From positions 186,001 to 250,000 of the forward strand of contig NZ_MUNV01000006.1 of NCBI RefSeq assembly GCF_002001125.1: a stretch of DNA of 64,000 bases, given 5' to 3'. Numbering within the stretch: the first letter of the stretch is position 1; each line of letters starts with the position of its first letter. The position numbers and the translations under genes are program-made. Origin of the DNA: Rhodanobacter sp. B04 (GTDB lineage: Bacteria > Pseudomonadota > Gammaproteobacteria > Xanthomonadales > Rhodanobacteraceae). A model generated the notes under the pieces. It was not told where the DNA came from. It worked only from the letters and a program-made list of their open reading frames with translations, and made no database searches. Below, one piece after another: positions 34,322 to 43,939 of the stretch.

Positions 34322-37039
34322 TCAGGGTGTGGCGCAGGAGACAGGGATCGGCTGGAGCGATGTTGCCGCTTTCCTGTCATGCGCTGCGACCTGGTAATTG
34401 AAGCGACAGATGTTCGTGCCTTGATCCTGCTGCAGCGTGAGCGTGCCCGAGGTCGCGTGTACGCCGAGCAAGGCTTGGCCTGCTTGCCCCACGATACCCA
34501 CGGTGTTGCCCCGGGCGTCAAGAACCTCGGCGCCGAACGGCGCCGGCTTGCCGTCCGGCATGCGGATCTTGACGATCAGCGGTGACCCGGCCTGGCTCTT
34601 GAAGTTCGCCATCACCACGGCGCCCTGGTAGGGGGCCACTTGGGCGCTGGTCGCATCCAGTTGCACGCCCAGCGAGAAATCCTGCGGATCGAGCTGGATG
34701 GTGTTGAGCTGGTAGGGCGTCAAGTAGGGCACCAGGCCGTAGCCAGAGCTGTTCACTTGGGCGTTTGGTGCGTTGGCGATACGCGTGCCCCCGGCGTCGG
34801 GCGCATGCACGATTGCCACAGTGTCGCCGGTCGGCTGGCCGAAGAGGACGCCGCCACGGAATGCGACCACTGCGCCGCTGACGTTCACCGATTGCTGCGA
34901 GTAGCCGCTGCCGGTGCCGGCGCTCGCGTTGAACACGGCGTAGGGGCTGCTGTAACCGGCATTTGCGCTCACGGTGTCGCCGATGGCGCCGTCGCCGTGC
35001 GAAGCCGTGGCGCCATAGGTGAACTGGTTCCACTGGCCGGCGGTGCCGCTCAGCATGGCCTGTTCCTGGGTGCCGGTGGTATCGCCGTGGCTGACGTTGA
35101 CCGACAGGTTCGGCGCGTGGGCGCTGCGGCCCAGCGGCAGGCTGGCATTGAGAAAAACCTGGTTGTCGTAGCCGCCAAGCCCGGTGCGGCCGCGCGACAG
35201 CGTGACGTTGTAGGAAAGCCGCTTGATGTGGTTGCTGTAGCCGAACTGGAATTGCGTATCACGACCGTGCTGGTTCCAGTAGTCGTTGACGGATACGTTG
35301 GCGTACAGGTTGCCGTAGCGCTCGCCCAACTGCTGGTTGGTGGTCAGCGTGAAGCGATCGCGCTGTTGCAGAAGGCCCGTGGGCGTCAAAAGGTTGTCCG
35401 GGTTATAGGTGGTGCCGGCCAACGCCGCGCGCTGCGCGGGCGTCAAGAGGCTCAGTACGGGCACACCATCGACCATGGGAATGTTCGCCAGCTGGTATTG
35501 CAGGGTGTCGATGCCGCGCTGCGCGTAGTCGCGCGCGTACTCGGCGTTCCCGAGGCTCAGGAACCCGCTGGTCGAATAGCGGTAGGCCGCAACGGTGATC
35601 GAGGTTTTCGTTTCCGGGATGATCTTGCTGTAGGTGATGCGGAAGCTTTGGCCGTTGTGGGTGCCGTAGCCCGGAATGCTGGCGTGGGCCTGGGTGACGT
35701 CCAGCGCCAGCGCACCGAAACGCGTGTTGAAGGCGCCGCCCACCAGGGCCGCGGCGTAGCCCGTCGAACCCTGCACGCCCGCGTAGCCGGTCAGCAGATT
35801 GTTGAAACCGTGCTGGATGGTGCCTTCGATCACGCCCGGCTTGTTGGTCAGGGCGTAGGTGTTGCGCAGCTGGCCGGCCGCGATGTCGAACCGGGTGATG
35901 CCCGGCCGCAGCAGCTGCGCCACCGACGCGTAGGGCATGCTGAACGTGTGGGTGTGGCCGTCGGCTTCGGTTACGGTGACGATGAGATCGCCACCGTAAC
36001 CGGTCGGATACATGTCGTCGATGACGAACGGCCCGGGCGCGACCGTGGTCTGGTAGATCTGCACGCCGTTCTGGCTCACCGTGACCTTGGCATTGCTGTC
36101 GGCCACGCCGCGGATGACAGGGGCGTAACCCTGCAGCGATTGCGGCAGCATGCTGTCGTCCGTGCCGAGTTGCACGCCGCGCAGGCTGAGGCTGTCGAAC
36201 ACCGCGCCATCGGTGTAGCTGTCGCCGATGGTCAGGGTGGAATGCAACTTGGGCAGGTCGCGCTGCACATAGGTGTTGATGTTCTGCCAATGGTGCTGGC
36301 TGGGTGTGCCGGCGCCGCCGGATGTCCATGTGGCGGTGGATTGTTCGCGGAGATGCCACGGCCCCAGGTTGAAGCCGGCGTTGAGGCCAAGATAGGTACT
36401 GGTCTGGCTTTGGCCGCTGTTGCTGGTGTGATAGCTGTTGAGGTTGTAGTTGAGCAGGAACGCCGGCACGCCGGCATCCCACGATGCCGGGCTGACGTAG
36501 CCGCGCGGCATCTGCCCCGAATAGGCTTGGGGGATGCTGGCATCGAGCCGCAGGTCGGACTGGTCGTAGGTGAAGGTTGCTCCCGGGATCAGGTCAGCAA
36601 GTTGCACGCAACCGGTACCGGCTGCCAACTGCGCCGCAGCGGCTGTGGCCGACTTGGCCGGCGCAAGGCCCATCCGATTCATCAGGTCGGTGGTGACGCA
36701 GGGCTCTGCGTTGGCGTCGTCGGATGGTGCGGCAAAGCGGACGTCTGTGCGGGCCTTCCACGCGCCGTTGACGTACACGTCGAGGCTGTAGCTGCCAGGC
36801 AACACGGTGACGCCATGTTCGAAGCGAGCAAGGTCGGCGGCGTTGGCGCCACCGCCTGCCAGCATGCTGCGGTCGAATTCGACAGAGCTGTTGCTGGCTG
36901 TCGCCGGCCCCGCAGCTGCGGCGGCGGCATTGCTGGGCATGGCCCAGCCCATGGTGGCCAGCCCCGCCACACAGGCCAACGCCAACGCCGAGTACTTCGG
37001 CGCGTTGATAGCGTTGGCAGTGGCGTGCCGGAACGTCAT
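34322..37039 (-). CDS. Outer-membrane usher of a chaperone-usher fimbria
   Basis: 905 residues, full length. After the signal peptide come the N-terminal chaperone-docking domain (VEFDRSMLAGGGANAADLAR), the beta-barrel with inserted plug (RGVADSNAKVTVSQNGVQIY, TVAPGPFVIDDMYPTGYGGD) and the C-terminal domains ending with FNYQVAAHDRK. It assembles pilins at the outer membrane. The start overlaps the chaperone stop by four bases. Confidence 0.94.
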   Translation of the reverse strand: MTFRHATANAINAPKYSALALACVAGLATMGWAMPSNAAAAAAGPATASNSSVEFDRSMLAGGGANAADLARFEHGVTVLPGSYSLDVYVNGAWKARTDVRFAAPSDDANAEPCVTTDLMNRMGLAPAKSATAAAAQLAAGTGCVQLADLIPGATFTYDQSDLRLDASIPQAYSGQMPRGYVSPASWDAGVPAFLLNYNLNSYHTSNSGQSQTSTYLGLNAGFNLGPWHLREQSTATWTSGGAGTPSQHHWQNINTYVQRDLPKLHSTLTIGDSYTDGAVFDSLSLRGVQLGTDDSMLPQSLQGYAPVIRGVADSNAKVTVSQNGVQIYQTTVAPGPFVIDDMYPTGYGGDLIVTVTEADGHTHTFSMPYASVAQLLRPGITRFDIAAGQLRNTYALTNKPGVIEGTIQHGFNNLLTGYAGVQGSTGYAAALVGGAFNTRFGALALDVTQAHASIPGYGTHNGQSFRITYSKIIPETKTSITVAAYRYSTSGFLSLGNAEYARDYAQRGIDTLQYQLANIPMVDGVPVLSLLTPAQRAALAGTTYNPDNLLTPTGLLQQRDRFTLTTNQQLGERYGNLYANVSVNDYWNQHGRDTQFQFGYSNHIKRLSYNVTLSRGRTGLGGYDNQVFLNASLPLGRSAHAPNLSVNVSHGDTTGTQEQAMLSGTAGQWNQFTYGATASHGDGAIGDTVSANAGYSSPYAVFNASAGTGSGYSQQSVNVSGAVVAFRGGVLFGQPTGDTVAIVHAPDAGGTRIANAPNAQVNSSGYGLVPYLTPYQLNTIQLDPQDFSLGVQLDATSAQVAPYQGAVVMANFKSQAGSPLIVKIRMPDGKPAPFGAEVLDARGNTVGIVGQAGQALLGVHATSGTLTLQQDQGTNICRFNYQVAAHDRKAATSLQPIPVSCATP

Positions 37040-37779
37040 TGCGCGATCACGCCCTTGTGATCGTTGGTGGCCCCAAAGTCGTTGATGGTTGCAAAGACGA
37101 CGGGCGTGCCGGCAGCGGCCGTGTGGGCCACGCCTTTCAGCGTGAGTTTCAGATCACTGAAGGGCGCCACCATCCCGTTGTTGTCGCCGTTGGCCTTGGT
37201 GTCGCTACCCAGCGCGAGGCCGTTGATGGTGATGTAGTACGGCGTCGGGTTGTGGATTTCGACTGCGCCGCCGGGTGCCGCTTTGAAGGTCAGTTGGTCC
37301 GGTGCTTTCAGCACATCGCCCGGCAATTTCGCCGAGCGGTAGAAAAGCTTGATCCGCGAGCGGATCGCGAACTGCAAATAATTCTTGTCGGCGAATTGCA
37401 GGTCGGTCGGCTTCGGCGGAATTTCGAGCACGTTGAGGTAGAACACCGACTCGCGGTCGGTCGGCAACGGCTTGGCGCCCGGTACGAACAGGATGCGCAG
37501 GCTCTGGTCCTTGTGCGCGTCCATCCGGAACAGGGGCGGCGTAATCAGGAAGGGCGTCTTGTTGGTAGTGTCGGGCGTCGAGTTGACGTCGCCGTCGTCG
37601 ATCCAGGCTTCGACCAGCGCCGGCTGGGTGTTTTCGTTGGTCAGGCGCACCGTCGCCTCGTTCTGCGCGGCGTTGAAGATCACGCGGGTGCCAGTGATGA
37701 CGACGCTGGCGTGGGCGGCGGGCGCTGCAAGGCACAAAGCTGCCGCTGCCGTGCCCAGTGCACGGGTCAGGATATTCAT
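37036..37779 (-). CDS. Periplasmic pilus chaperone
   Basis: 247 residues with a signal peptide ending at AHASVVITGTR. It has the PapD-like signature FYLNVLEIPPKP and RSRIKLFYR, including the conserved Arg/Lys that anchor the pilin C-terminus. It folds pilins by donor-strand complementation. GGAG lies eight bases upstream of ATG 37779. Confidence 0.94.
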   Translation of the reverse strand: MNILTRALGTAAAALCLAAPAAHASVVITGTRVIFNAAQNEATVRLTNENTQPALVEAWIDDGDVNSTPDTTNKTPFLITPPLFRMDAHKDQSLRILFVPGAKPLPTDRESVFYLNVLEIPPKPTDLQFADKNYLQFAIRSRIKLFYRSAKLPGDVLKAPDQLTFKAAPGGAVEIHNPTPYYITINGLALGSDTKANGDNNGMVAPFSDLKLTLKGVAHTAAAGTPVVFATINDFGATNDHKGVIAQ

Positions 37780-37801
37780 GGACGATCTCCAGTGGTGGGG
37801 T

Positions 37802-37850
37802 CAAACCTCGAACCCGCTGCGCGATCCGCGCACAGCGGGTTCGAGGTTTG
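37802..37850 (-). other. Very strong hairpin between fimA and the chaperone gene
   Basis: CAAACCTCGAACCCGCTG (37802-37819) pairs without mismatch with CAGCGGGTTCGAGGTTTG (37833-37850), and CGCG-ATC... -CGCG forms an inner stem. It starts five bases after the fimA stop and ends 22 bases before the chaperone start. There is no T-run. Likely a partial terminator or 3' stabiliser that raises pilin mRNA above the assembly genes. Confidence 0.75.
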
Positions 37851-37854
37851 CGGC

Positions 37855-38445
37855 TTACTGGTAGCTGACGTTGAACTGAGCGCTGGTGCTCACGGCGCCG
37901 GTACCGGTCGTCGCCGACCACGCCGCAAGCGGGTAATACATCGCGTAGAAGTTGTAGTACGCGGAGGTCGCAGGCCCAGCGCCCATGTTTACCGCGCCGG
38001 TGACCGTCGCTCCATCCAGTACCACGGCGGTACCACCCGTAGTCGCGGGTGCCGTTGCTGTCCCGGTTGCGCTCGTCGTGTACATCAACTGCACATCCAT
38101 GTTCGTCACGCCGGTGTTTTTGAGGGTGCCGGTAGCGGTGTCTGCGTTGGTCGTTTGGAACCCAAGACCGATCGACAGGCCCGTTGGGCTTGCCGGGCAG
38201 CCGGTGAGTGCCACGCTGAAGCCCTTGGCGCCAGTCGTATAGGCGCTGCCGGCGGTCAGGGCTGATGCTTGCACGTTAGGCAATACCACATTTGCATTTG
38301 CGCCATTGACGGCAACGGTGCAGGTGCCGCTTATCACCTTGCCGGTGATGTTGATGGTTCCGTCGGCGGCGCGGGCCGCCTGCGGGGCGAGGGCTGCGAC
38401 GCCGAAACCGGCGATCAGTGCAGCGGAGAGGAGAGTCTTGTTCAT
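37855..38445 (-). CDS. fimA: Major fimbrial subunit (type 1 pilin family)
   Basis: 196 residues: signal peptide MNKTLLSAALIAGFGVAALA...ARA, then the pilin domain starting DGTINITGKVISGTCTVAV, with the disulfide pair (SGTC and LTGC), and the terminal QFNVSYQ donor-strand motif with penultimate Tyr. AAAGGA lies eight bases before ATG 38445. First gene of the operon fimA-chaperone-usher-adhesin. Confidence 0.92.
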   Translation of the reverse strand: MNKTLLSAALIAGFGVAALAPQAARAADGTINITGKVISGTCTVAVNGANANVVLPNVQASALTAGSAYTTGAKGFSVALTGCPASPTGLSIGLGFQTTNADTATGTLKNTGVTNMDVQLMYTTSATGTATAPATTGGTAVVLDGATVTGAVNMGAGPATSAYYNFYAMYYPLAAWSATTGTGAVSTSAQFNVSYQ

Positions 38446-38564
38446 GCGTATTTCCTTTCAGGATGTTGGGTAACTAACTGGTTCGACGCGCTGGTGGACA
38501 AATGTGGTCGCACTACTGCACCACCCCGACTGCAGCCTTGCGCGTGGCTGGTCACCGGGGAATG

Positions 38565-38581
38565 TGCAATCTGTATGCCAA
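38565..38581 (-). promoter_or_regulatory. Candidate sigma-54 promoter upstream of fimA
   Basis: On the minus strand the sequence is TTGGCATACAGATTGCA. The GG (-24) and GC (-12) elements are ten bases apart, as sigma-54 requires, and it points to fimA with a leader of about 110 bases. The consensus is TGGCAC-N5-TTGC; one base of the -24 element differs. No activator site was identified. The rest of 38446-38795 shows only a weak inverted repeat, GCAGTT/AACTGC (38691-38710). Confidence 0.5.
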
Positions 38582-38795
38582 GCCTTGGCTGTGAACGATT
38601 ACCGCGGCCCCTTGCCATCGGTGAGGGGATGAAATATGCAGCGCATATGGATGTTTGGCCTGCGTTGTGGGTCATCCCTAACAAATTATGGCAGTTAAAG
38701 TGCGAACTGCGTCACCTATTTTGAGCGATATCTTCACCAAACGAATACGCACGCAATTGCGTTTCTGCTAGAAATTGCCCGAATGTAAAGCACGC

Positions 38796-38847
38796 TTGAC
38801 ACCGGTTGGGGCGCTTCGTACTCTATGCCTGTCAAGTCAACTTGACA
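38796..38847 (+). promoter_or_regulatory. Sigma-70 promoter with overlapping operator for the XRE operon
   Basis: TTGACA (38796-38801), 17 bases, TACTCT (38819-38824). At the expected start site lies the inverted repeat TGTCAAG-TCAA-CTTGACA (38830-38847). The same half-site CTTGACA also overlaps the -35 box (38795-38801). This is the arrangement expected for repression by the small HTH protein of the operon. Confidence 0.65.
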
Positions 38848-38865
38848 TGGCCATGGGAGCTTTCC

Positions 38866-39474
38866 TTGAGCAAGCCGCGTTCGATTCATCAGCGCTACCA
38901 GCGCGAGTTCTGGCCGGCGATGGCGGCCTATATCGCCATCATGTTTCTGCTGTGGCCGTTGCTGCCGCGGGTGCACGACCACGCGCTGCTGGAAATCGCC
39001 CTGGCGTTGCTGCCGGTGCTGCCGGTGCTGTTCGTGGTGCGCGCGATGGTGCGGCTGGTGCTGGGCAGCGACGAACTGGAACAGCGCATCCACCTGATCG
39101 GCTTGGCGGTGGCGGCCACGGTGGTGAGCATGCTGAGTCTGGCCGGCGGGTTTCTCGCCGCCGCCGGGGTGATCAAGCTCGATGGCGCGATCCTGATCTG
39201 GGTCTGGCCCACGCTGGTGGTGGTGTATGCCATCGGGCGTGGTTGGGCCAGTCGCCGCTACGGCGGCGGCAGCGATGTGCTGTGCAACAACGGTGTGGCC
39301 CTGTACTGGCGCGTGTTGCTGGTGGCGCTGGTGATTGCCGCGATCGCCGGGCTCGGCTGGCATCAGTTGGGCGATTACCAACTGGGCATGCTGTGCGGCA
39401 TGAGCGCGGCGCTGGCGGCATGGGGGCTGGTGCTGGCCATCATGAAGTGGCGTCGTGGGAGGATTGCCGAATGA
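38866..39474 (+). CDS. Four-to-six-helix membrane protein of XRE operon, unrecognised
   Basis: About 202 residues starting at TTG 38866, which has GGGAG six bases upstream; the alternative ATG 38806 lies before the likely transcription start. Hydrophobic helices alternate with short charged loops (LGSDELEQRIHL is characteristic). The same E-L-x-R-I pattern recurs in the next gene, suggesting the two proteins are distant relatives that pair. Function unknown. Confidence 0.75.
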   Translation: MSKPRSIHQRYQREFWPAMAAYIAIMFLLWPLLPRVHDHALLEIALALLPVLPVLFVVRAMVRLVLGSDELEQRIHLIGLAVAATVVSMLSLAGGFLAAAGVIKLDGAILIWVWPTLVVVYAIGRGWASRRYGGGSDVLCNNGVALYWRVLLVALVIAAIAGLGWHQLGDYQLGMLCGMSAALAAWGLVLAIMKWRRGRIAE

Positions 39475-39938
39475 GCGGCCTGCGCGGATACGTGCAGGCC
39501 CTGCGTGATCTCCTCCTGCATGCTTACACACGCAGGGTGCTGGAAGTGGAGGAGCGCACGGCGGAGCGGCGGATGCGCCTGTCGCCGGCAGAAATGGTCT
39601 CGCTTGTCGCCTATCTGGCCGCGCTGCTCGTTTCGCACCTGGGGCTGCCGCACGTGCAGTCGGGCTTGACACGCGTCCTGGTGGCGTTGCTGCCGTTGCC
39701 GCCGATCGTGCTGATCGTGCTGCTTTCGGTGCGCCGTGTGCTGGCGCTGGATGAGCTGCAACGACGGATCGAGCTGGTTGCGCTGGCGGTCGTTGCCGTC
39801 AGCACCTGGCTGGGCTGCGTGACCTGCTGGCTGCTGCAGCATGCGGGCATGGCCATGCCGTCGCTGTCGCTGGGGTTTCTTGCCATGGGCGTTCTGTATG
39901 GCGTCGCCCGGCGTTGGGCACAGCGTCATTACGCATGA
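39471..39938 (+). CDS. Four-helix membrane protein of XRE operon, unrecognised
   Basis: 155 residues with a short amphipathic N-terminus and four helices. LALDELQRRIELVALAVVAV resembles the LGSDELEQRIHLIGLAVAAT segment of the preceding protein. GGGAGG precedes ATG 39471; it overlaps the upstream gene (ATGA) and the downstream regulator (ATGA), so all three are translated together. Confidence 0.75.
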   Translation: MSGLRGYVQALRDLLLHAYTRRVLEVEERTAERRMRLSPAEMVSLVAYLAALLVSHLGLPHVQSGLTRVLVALLPLPPIVLIVLLSVRRVLALDELQRRIELVALAVVAVSTWLGCVTCWLLQHAGMAMPSLSLGFLAMGVLYGVARRWAQRHYA

Positions 39939-40132
39939 ATAACCACGTACGCGAACTGCGCGGCGAGCAGGGCTGGTCGCAGGCGGATCTGGCCGAGCGG
40001 CTGGAGGTGTCGCGGCAGACCATCAATGCGATCGAGACCGGCAAATACGATCCCAGCCTGCCGCTGGCATTCAAGATCGCGAAACTGTTTGGCCGTCCAA
40101 TTGAATCCATTTTTGCACCGGGTGAGGAGTAG
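39935..40132 (+). CDS. Minimal XRE-family transcriptional regulator
   Basis: 65 residues, little more than one helix-turn-helix: VRELRGEQGWSQADLAERLE then VSRQTINAIETGKYDPSLPL, with FGRPIESIFAPGEE as the usual end. Small regulators of this kind often sit with membrane-protein genes and repress their own operon. No separate ribosome site; translated by coupling with the gene before it. The likely operator is TGTCAAG/CTTGACA at 38830-38847. Confidence 0.92.
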   Translation: MNNHVRELRGEQGWSQADLAERLEVSRQTINAIETGKYDPSLPLAFKIAKLFGRPIESIFAPGEE

Positions 40133-40135
40133 GGC

Positions 40136-41716
40136 ATGGCATTGAAGGGACGTACCGCGATGCGCATCGGCGCGGTGGTCGTGGGGCTGGGGGTGCTGGC
40201 GTGGAAGCAGTTCCACCATCCCCAACAGGCCGCGGCACCGGTTGCGCCGGATCTACAGAAAGCCACAGCCGTGGCCAGCACGCTGCCGCCGGCCAAGCCG
40301 GCGACATGGACCCTCGGCACGGTGACGCTGACCGCGTGCCAGCTGCACCAGCCCAACAGCGGGCTCAGCACGACGGCGTGGTGCGCCGATTTTCCGGTAC
40401 CGGAAAACCGCGACGATCCGCACGGCCGCACGATCAAGCTGAAGCTGGCGCTGCTGCGCTCCAGTGCGCAGGTGGCGAGCAAGGACATGCTGGTGTTTCT
40501 TGCCGGCGGCCCGGGCCAGGCGGCGACTGATTCGGCGGGCACGATCGCCTCGATGCTGGAGCCCTTGCGCGCCCATCGCGACGTGTTGCTGCTCGACCAG
40601 CGCGGTACCGGCGGCTCCAACGCGCTGACCTGCAAGCAGTCCGACGACGCGGCCACGCCGGCTGACGACGACAGTTTCGATGCCGACAAGATGCGCGCGG
40701 CGGCGGCCGACTGCCTGAAGCAGCTGGCCAGCCACGCCGATCCGCGCTTCTACACCACCACGGTCGCGACGCAGGATCTGGAAGACGTGCGCAAGGCGCT
40801 CGGTTCGCCGCAGTTCGACCTGGTCGGCGTGTCGTACGGCACGCGGATGGCGCAGCAATACCTGATGCGTTATCCGGATGCGGTGCGCAGCGTGGTGCTG
40901 GACAGCGTGGTACCCAATTCACTGGCGCTGGGCGAGGACTTTGCACGCAACCTGGACGACGCGCTGAAGGCGCAGTTCGCCCGCTGCACCGCCGAGCCGG
41001 CGTGCAAGAAGCAGTTTGGCGATCCGGACCAGACGCTGTATCAGCTGCGCGACGCGTTGCGCGCGAACCCGCACGAAGTGAGCTTCCGCGACCCGCAGAG
41101 CTACCAGACCGTCAAACGCGTGCTGAACGAGAATTCGCTGGCCGGCGTCGTGCGCATGTTCGCCTATACGCCAGCCACGGCGGCGCTGCTGCCGTTGTCG
41201 ATCGACGCGGCCGCGCATGGCGATGTCGGCCCGCTGCTGGGCCAGGCGAAGATCCTGTCCGGCGACCTGTCCGAACTGATGGGCAGCGGCATGCAGTATT
41301 CGGTGATCTGCGCCGAGGATGCCGACCTGCTCAGCGCCCGCCCGCAGGACGCCAGCACCATCCTCGGCACGCGCATGGTCGACGCGCTGAAGGCGGTCTG
41401 CTCGGTATGGCCGAAGGGCGCGCGCCCGGCGGATTTCCATCAGCCACTGAAGACCGACAAGCCGGTGCTGCTGCTGACCGGACAATACGATCCGGTGACG
41501 CCGCCGCGCTACGCGCAGGAAGTGGCGAAAGGACTGCCGAACGCGCGCGTGCTGGAACTCAAGGGCCAGGCCCACAGCGTGATGTCGGCCGGCTGTACGC
41601 CGACGCTGGTCCAGCATTTCGTCGAGAAGCTCGACCCGAAGGGGCTGGATGCGACCTGCCTGGATCGGCTGCGGCCCACGCCGATCTTCATCGACTTCAA
41701 CGGTGCAACCCCTTGA
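40136..41716 (+). CDS. Secreted alpha/beta hydrolase (TAP-like C-terminus)
   Basis: 526 residues with an N-terminal signal anchor (MRIGAVVVGLGVLAW). The oxyanion segment is FLAGGPGQAA, the nucleophile GVSYGTR (S233), the acid GQYDPVTPP (D452) and the base GQAHSVM (H480), so the triad is complete. The fold and TAP-like C-terminus resemble proline iminopeptidase and tripeptidyl aminopeptidase. The periplasm is the expected site. GAGGAG precedes ATG 40136; it starts three bases after the regulator stop. Confidence 0.88.
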   Translation: MALKGRTAMRIGAVVVGLGVLAWKQFHHPQQAAAPVAPDLQKATAVASTLPPAKPATWTLGTVTLTACQLHQPNSGLSTTAWCADFPVPENRDDPHGRTIKLKLALLRSSAQVASKDMLVFLAGGPGQAATDSAGTIASMLEPLRAHRDVLLLDQRGTGGSNALTCKQSDDAATPADDDSFDADKMRAAAADCLKQLASHADPRFYTTTVATQDLEDVRKALGSPQFDLVGVSYGTRMAQQYLMRYPDAVRSVVLDSVVPNSLALGEDFARNLDDALKAQFARCTAEPACKKQFGDPDQTLYQLRDALRANPHEVSFRDPQSYQTVKRVLNENSLAGVVRMFAYTPATAALLPLSIDAAAHGDVGPLLGQAKILSGDLSELMGSGMQYSVICAEDADLLSARPQDASTILGTRMVDALKAVCSVWPKGARPADFHQPLKTDKPVLLLTGQYDPVTPPRYAQEVAKGLPNARVLELKGQAHSVMSAGCTPTLVQHFVEKLDPKGLDATCLDRLRPTPIFIDFNGATP

Positions 41717-41727
41717 GGAGCCGCGCC

Positions 41728-41897
41728 ATGAGAAAGCGCTACGTATTGGCGAACGCCATGCTGTGGGCCGCGGCGATCCTCGCTGCCGCCGTGCTCAAGA
41801 CACCCATGTTCTTTTCCCTCATCCTGCTTCCGCTGCTGGCCACGCTGTCGCTGCTGACGGCCAGCCGGGATGCATGCCTAAACCGGAGTGACATCTC

Positions 41898-41901
<4 letters not shown>
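41728..41901 (+). CDS. Small two-helix membrane protein
   Basis: 57 residues (MRKRYVLANAMLWAAAILAA...) with two helices and a polar tail. GAGGAG lies eight bases before ATG 41728. Its end overlaps the GTG of the ATPase gene by four bases. No family recognised; position suggests a helper of the ABC transporter. Confidence 0.65.
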
Positions 41902-42628
<727 letters not shown>

Positions 42629-42632
<4 letters not shown>

Positions 42633-43834
42633 ATACCGTCCCCACGAAACTGCGAAGCGGCGGCGCCTTCCTCACCGTGTTCCTGAAGGAGGTGAAGGAA
42701 AACCTGCGCGACCGGCGCACCCTGATGAGCGCGTTCCTCACCGGCCCGTTGCTGGGGCCGCTGATCTTCGTGATGCTGATCAACGTCACCCTCAACCGCG
42801 AACTGGACAAGGCGGAGAAGTCGCTGCCGGTGCCGGTCATCGGCGCCGAGTACGCACCGAACCTGGTCGACGCACTGAAGGCCGGCGGCGTGGTGCCGGG
42901 TCCGGCGGTGGCCGATCCGGAGCGGGCCGTGCGCAAGCAGGATGCCGACGTGGTGCTGCGCATCGCTCCGGATTACGGCAAGGCCTGGCGCAAGGGCGAG
43001 CCGGTGCAGGTGGAGCTGTTCTACGACTCGTCGCAACGCGATGCGAATACCTCGGTAGAGCGGGTGAGCCGGCTGGTCGAAAGCTATGGCCGCCAGCAGG
43101 GCGCGCTGCGTCTGGTCGCACGCGGGATGTCGCCGACCACGGCGTGGCCGCTGCAGGTCGCACGTCGCGACCAGGCCACGCCGCAGTCGCGCGCGGTGCT
43201 GATGTTCGCGATGCTGCCGTACTTCTTCGTGATCACCGTGTTCATGGGTGGCATGTACCTGGCGATCGACCTCACCGCCGGCGAGCGCGAGCGGCAGTCA
43301 CTGGAGCCGCTGTTCGCCAACCCGGTGGCGCGCTGGAAGATCCTGTGCGGCAAGCTGGCGGCGATCTGCGCGTTCTCCAGCGCCAGCCTGCTGATCACCC
43401 TGCTGGCATTCGCGGTGGTGGGGCAGTTCATCCCCGCCGAGAAGATCGGCATGGAGCTGGACCTGGGCGTGCATTTCGCGGCCAACGTGCTGCTGCTGAT
43501 GCTGCCGCTGGTGCTGCTGCTGTCCGCGCTGCAGTCGATGGTGGCGGCGTTCGCCAAGAGTTACCGCGAGGCGCAGACGTATATTTCGCTGCTGATGCTG
43601 GTGCCGCTGATTCCCAGTGCGTTGCTGTCGTTCATGCCGATCAAGGCGCAGGCATGGATGTATGCGATCCCGCTGCTGGGCCAGAACCTCGGCATCATGC
43701 AGTTGCTGCGCGGCGACGGTGTCAGCACGGAGCAGATCGGGCTGTGCCTGCTGGGCAGCATGGCGGCGGCGCTGGTCGCGCTGCTGGCCACCGTCCAGAT
43801 GTATCGCTCCGAACGGTTGGCGATTTCGGCCTGA
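42629..43834 (+). CDS. ABC transporter permease (NatB-like)
   Basis: 401 residues: N-terminal helix (TLMSAFLTGPLLGPLIFVML), a periplasmic domain of about 150 residues, then five to six C-terminal helices. Motif ERERQSLEPLFANPVARWKI is typical of NatB/YhaP-type ABC-2 permeases. Export of Na+ or small organic molecules is possible; substrate is not shown by sequence. Last gene of the operon. Confidence 0.9.
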
Positions 43835-43858
43835 GCCAGGCCACATCGCAGTGAAATG

Positions 43859-43887
43859 AAAGGGAGGTGCCTGTGGCACCTCCCTTT
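43859..43887. terminator. Bidirectional rho-independent terminator
   Basis: AAAGGGAGGTGCC (43859-43871) pairs with GGCACCTCCCTTT (43875-43887), 13 pairs over TGT. It separates the convergent NatB-like and phosphoesterase genes. Confidence 0.85.
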
Positions 43888-43939
43888 GCCGTTCGGGCGC
43901 GGGGGTTGCCTGCGGGTTCTGGTGCCGCTGACAGTGGCG

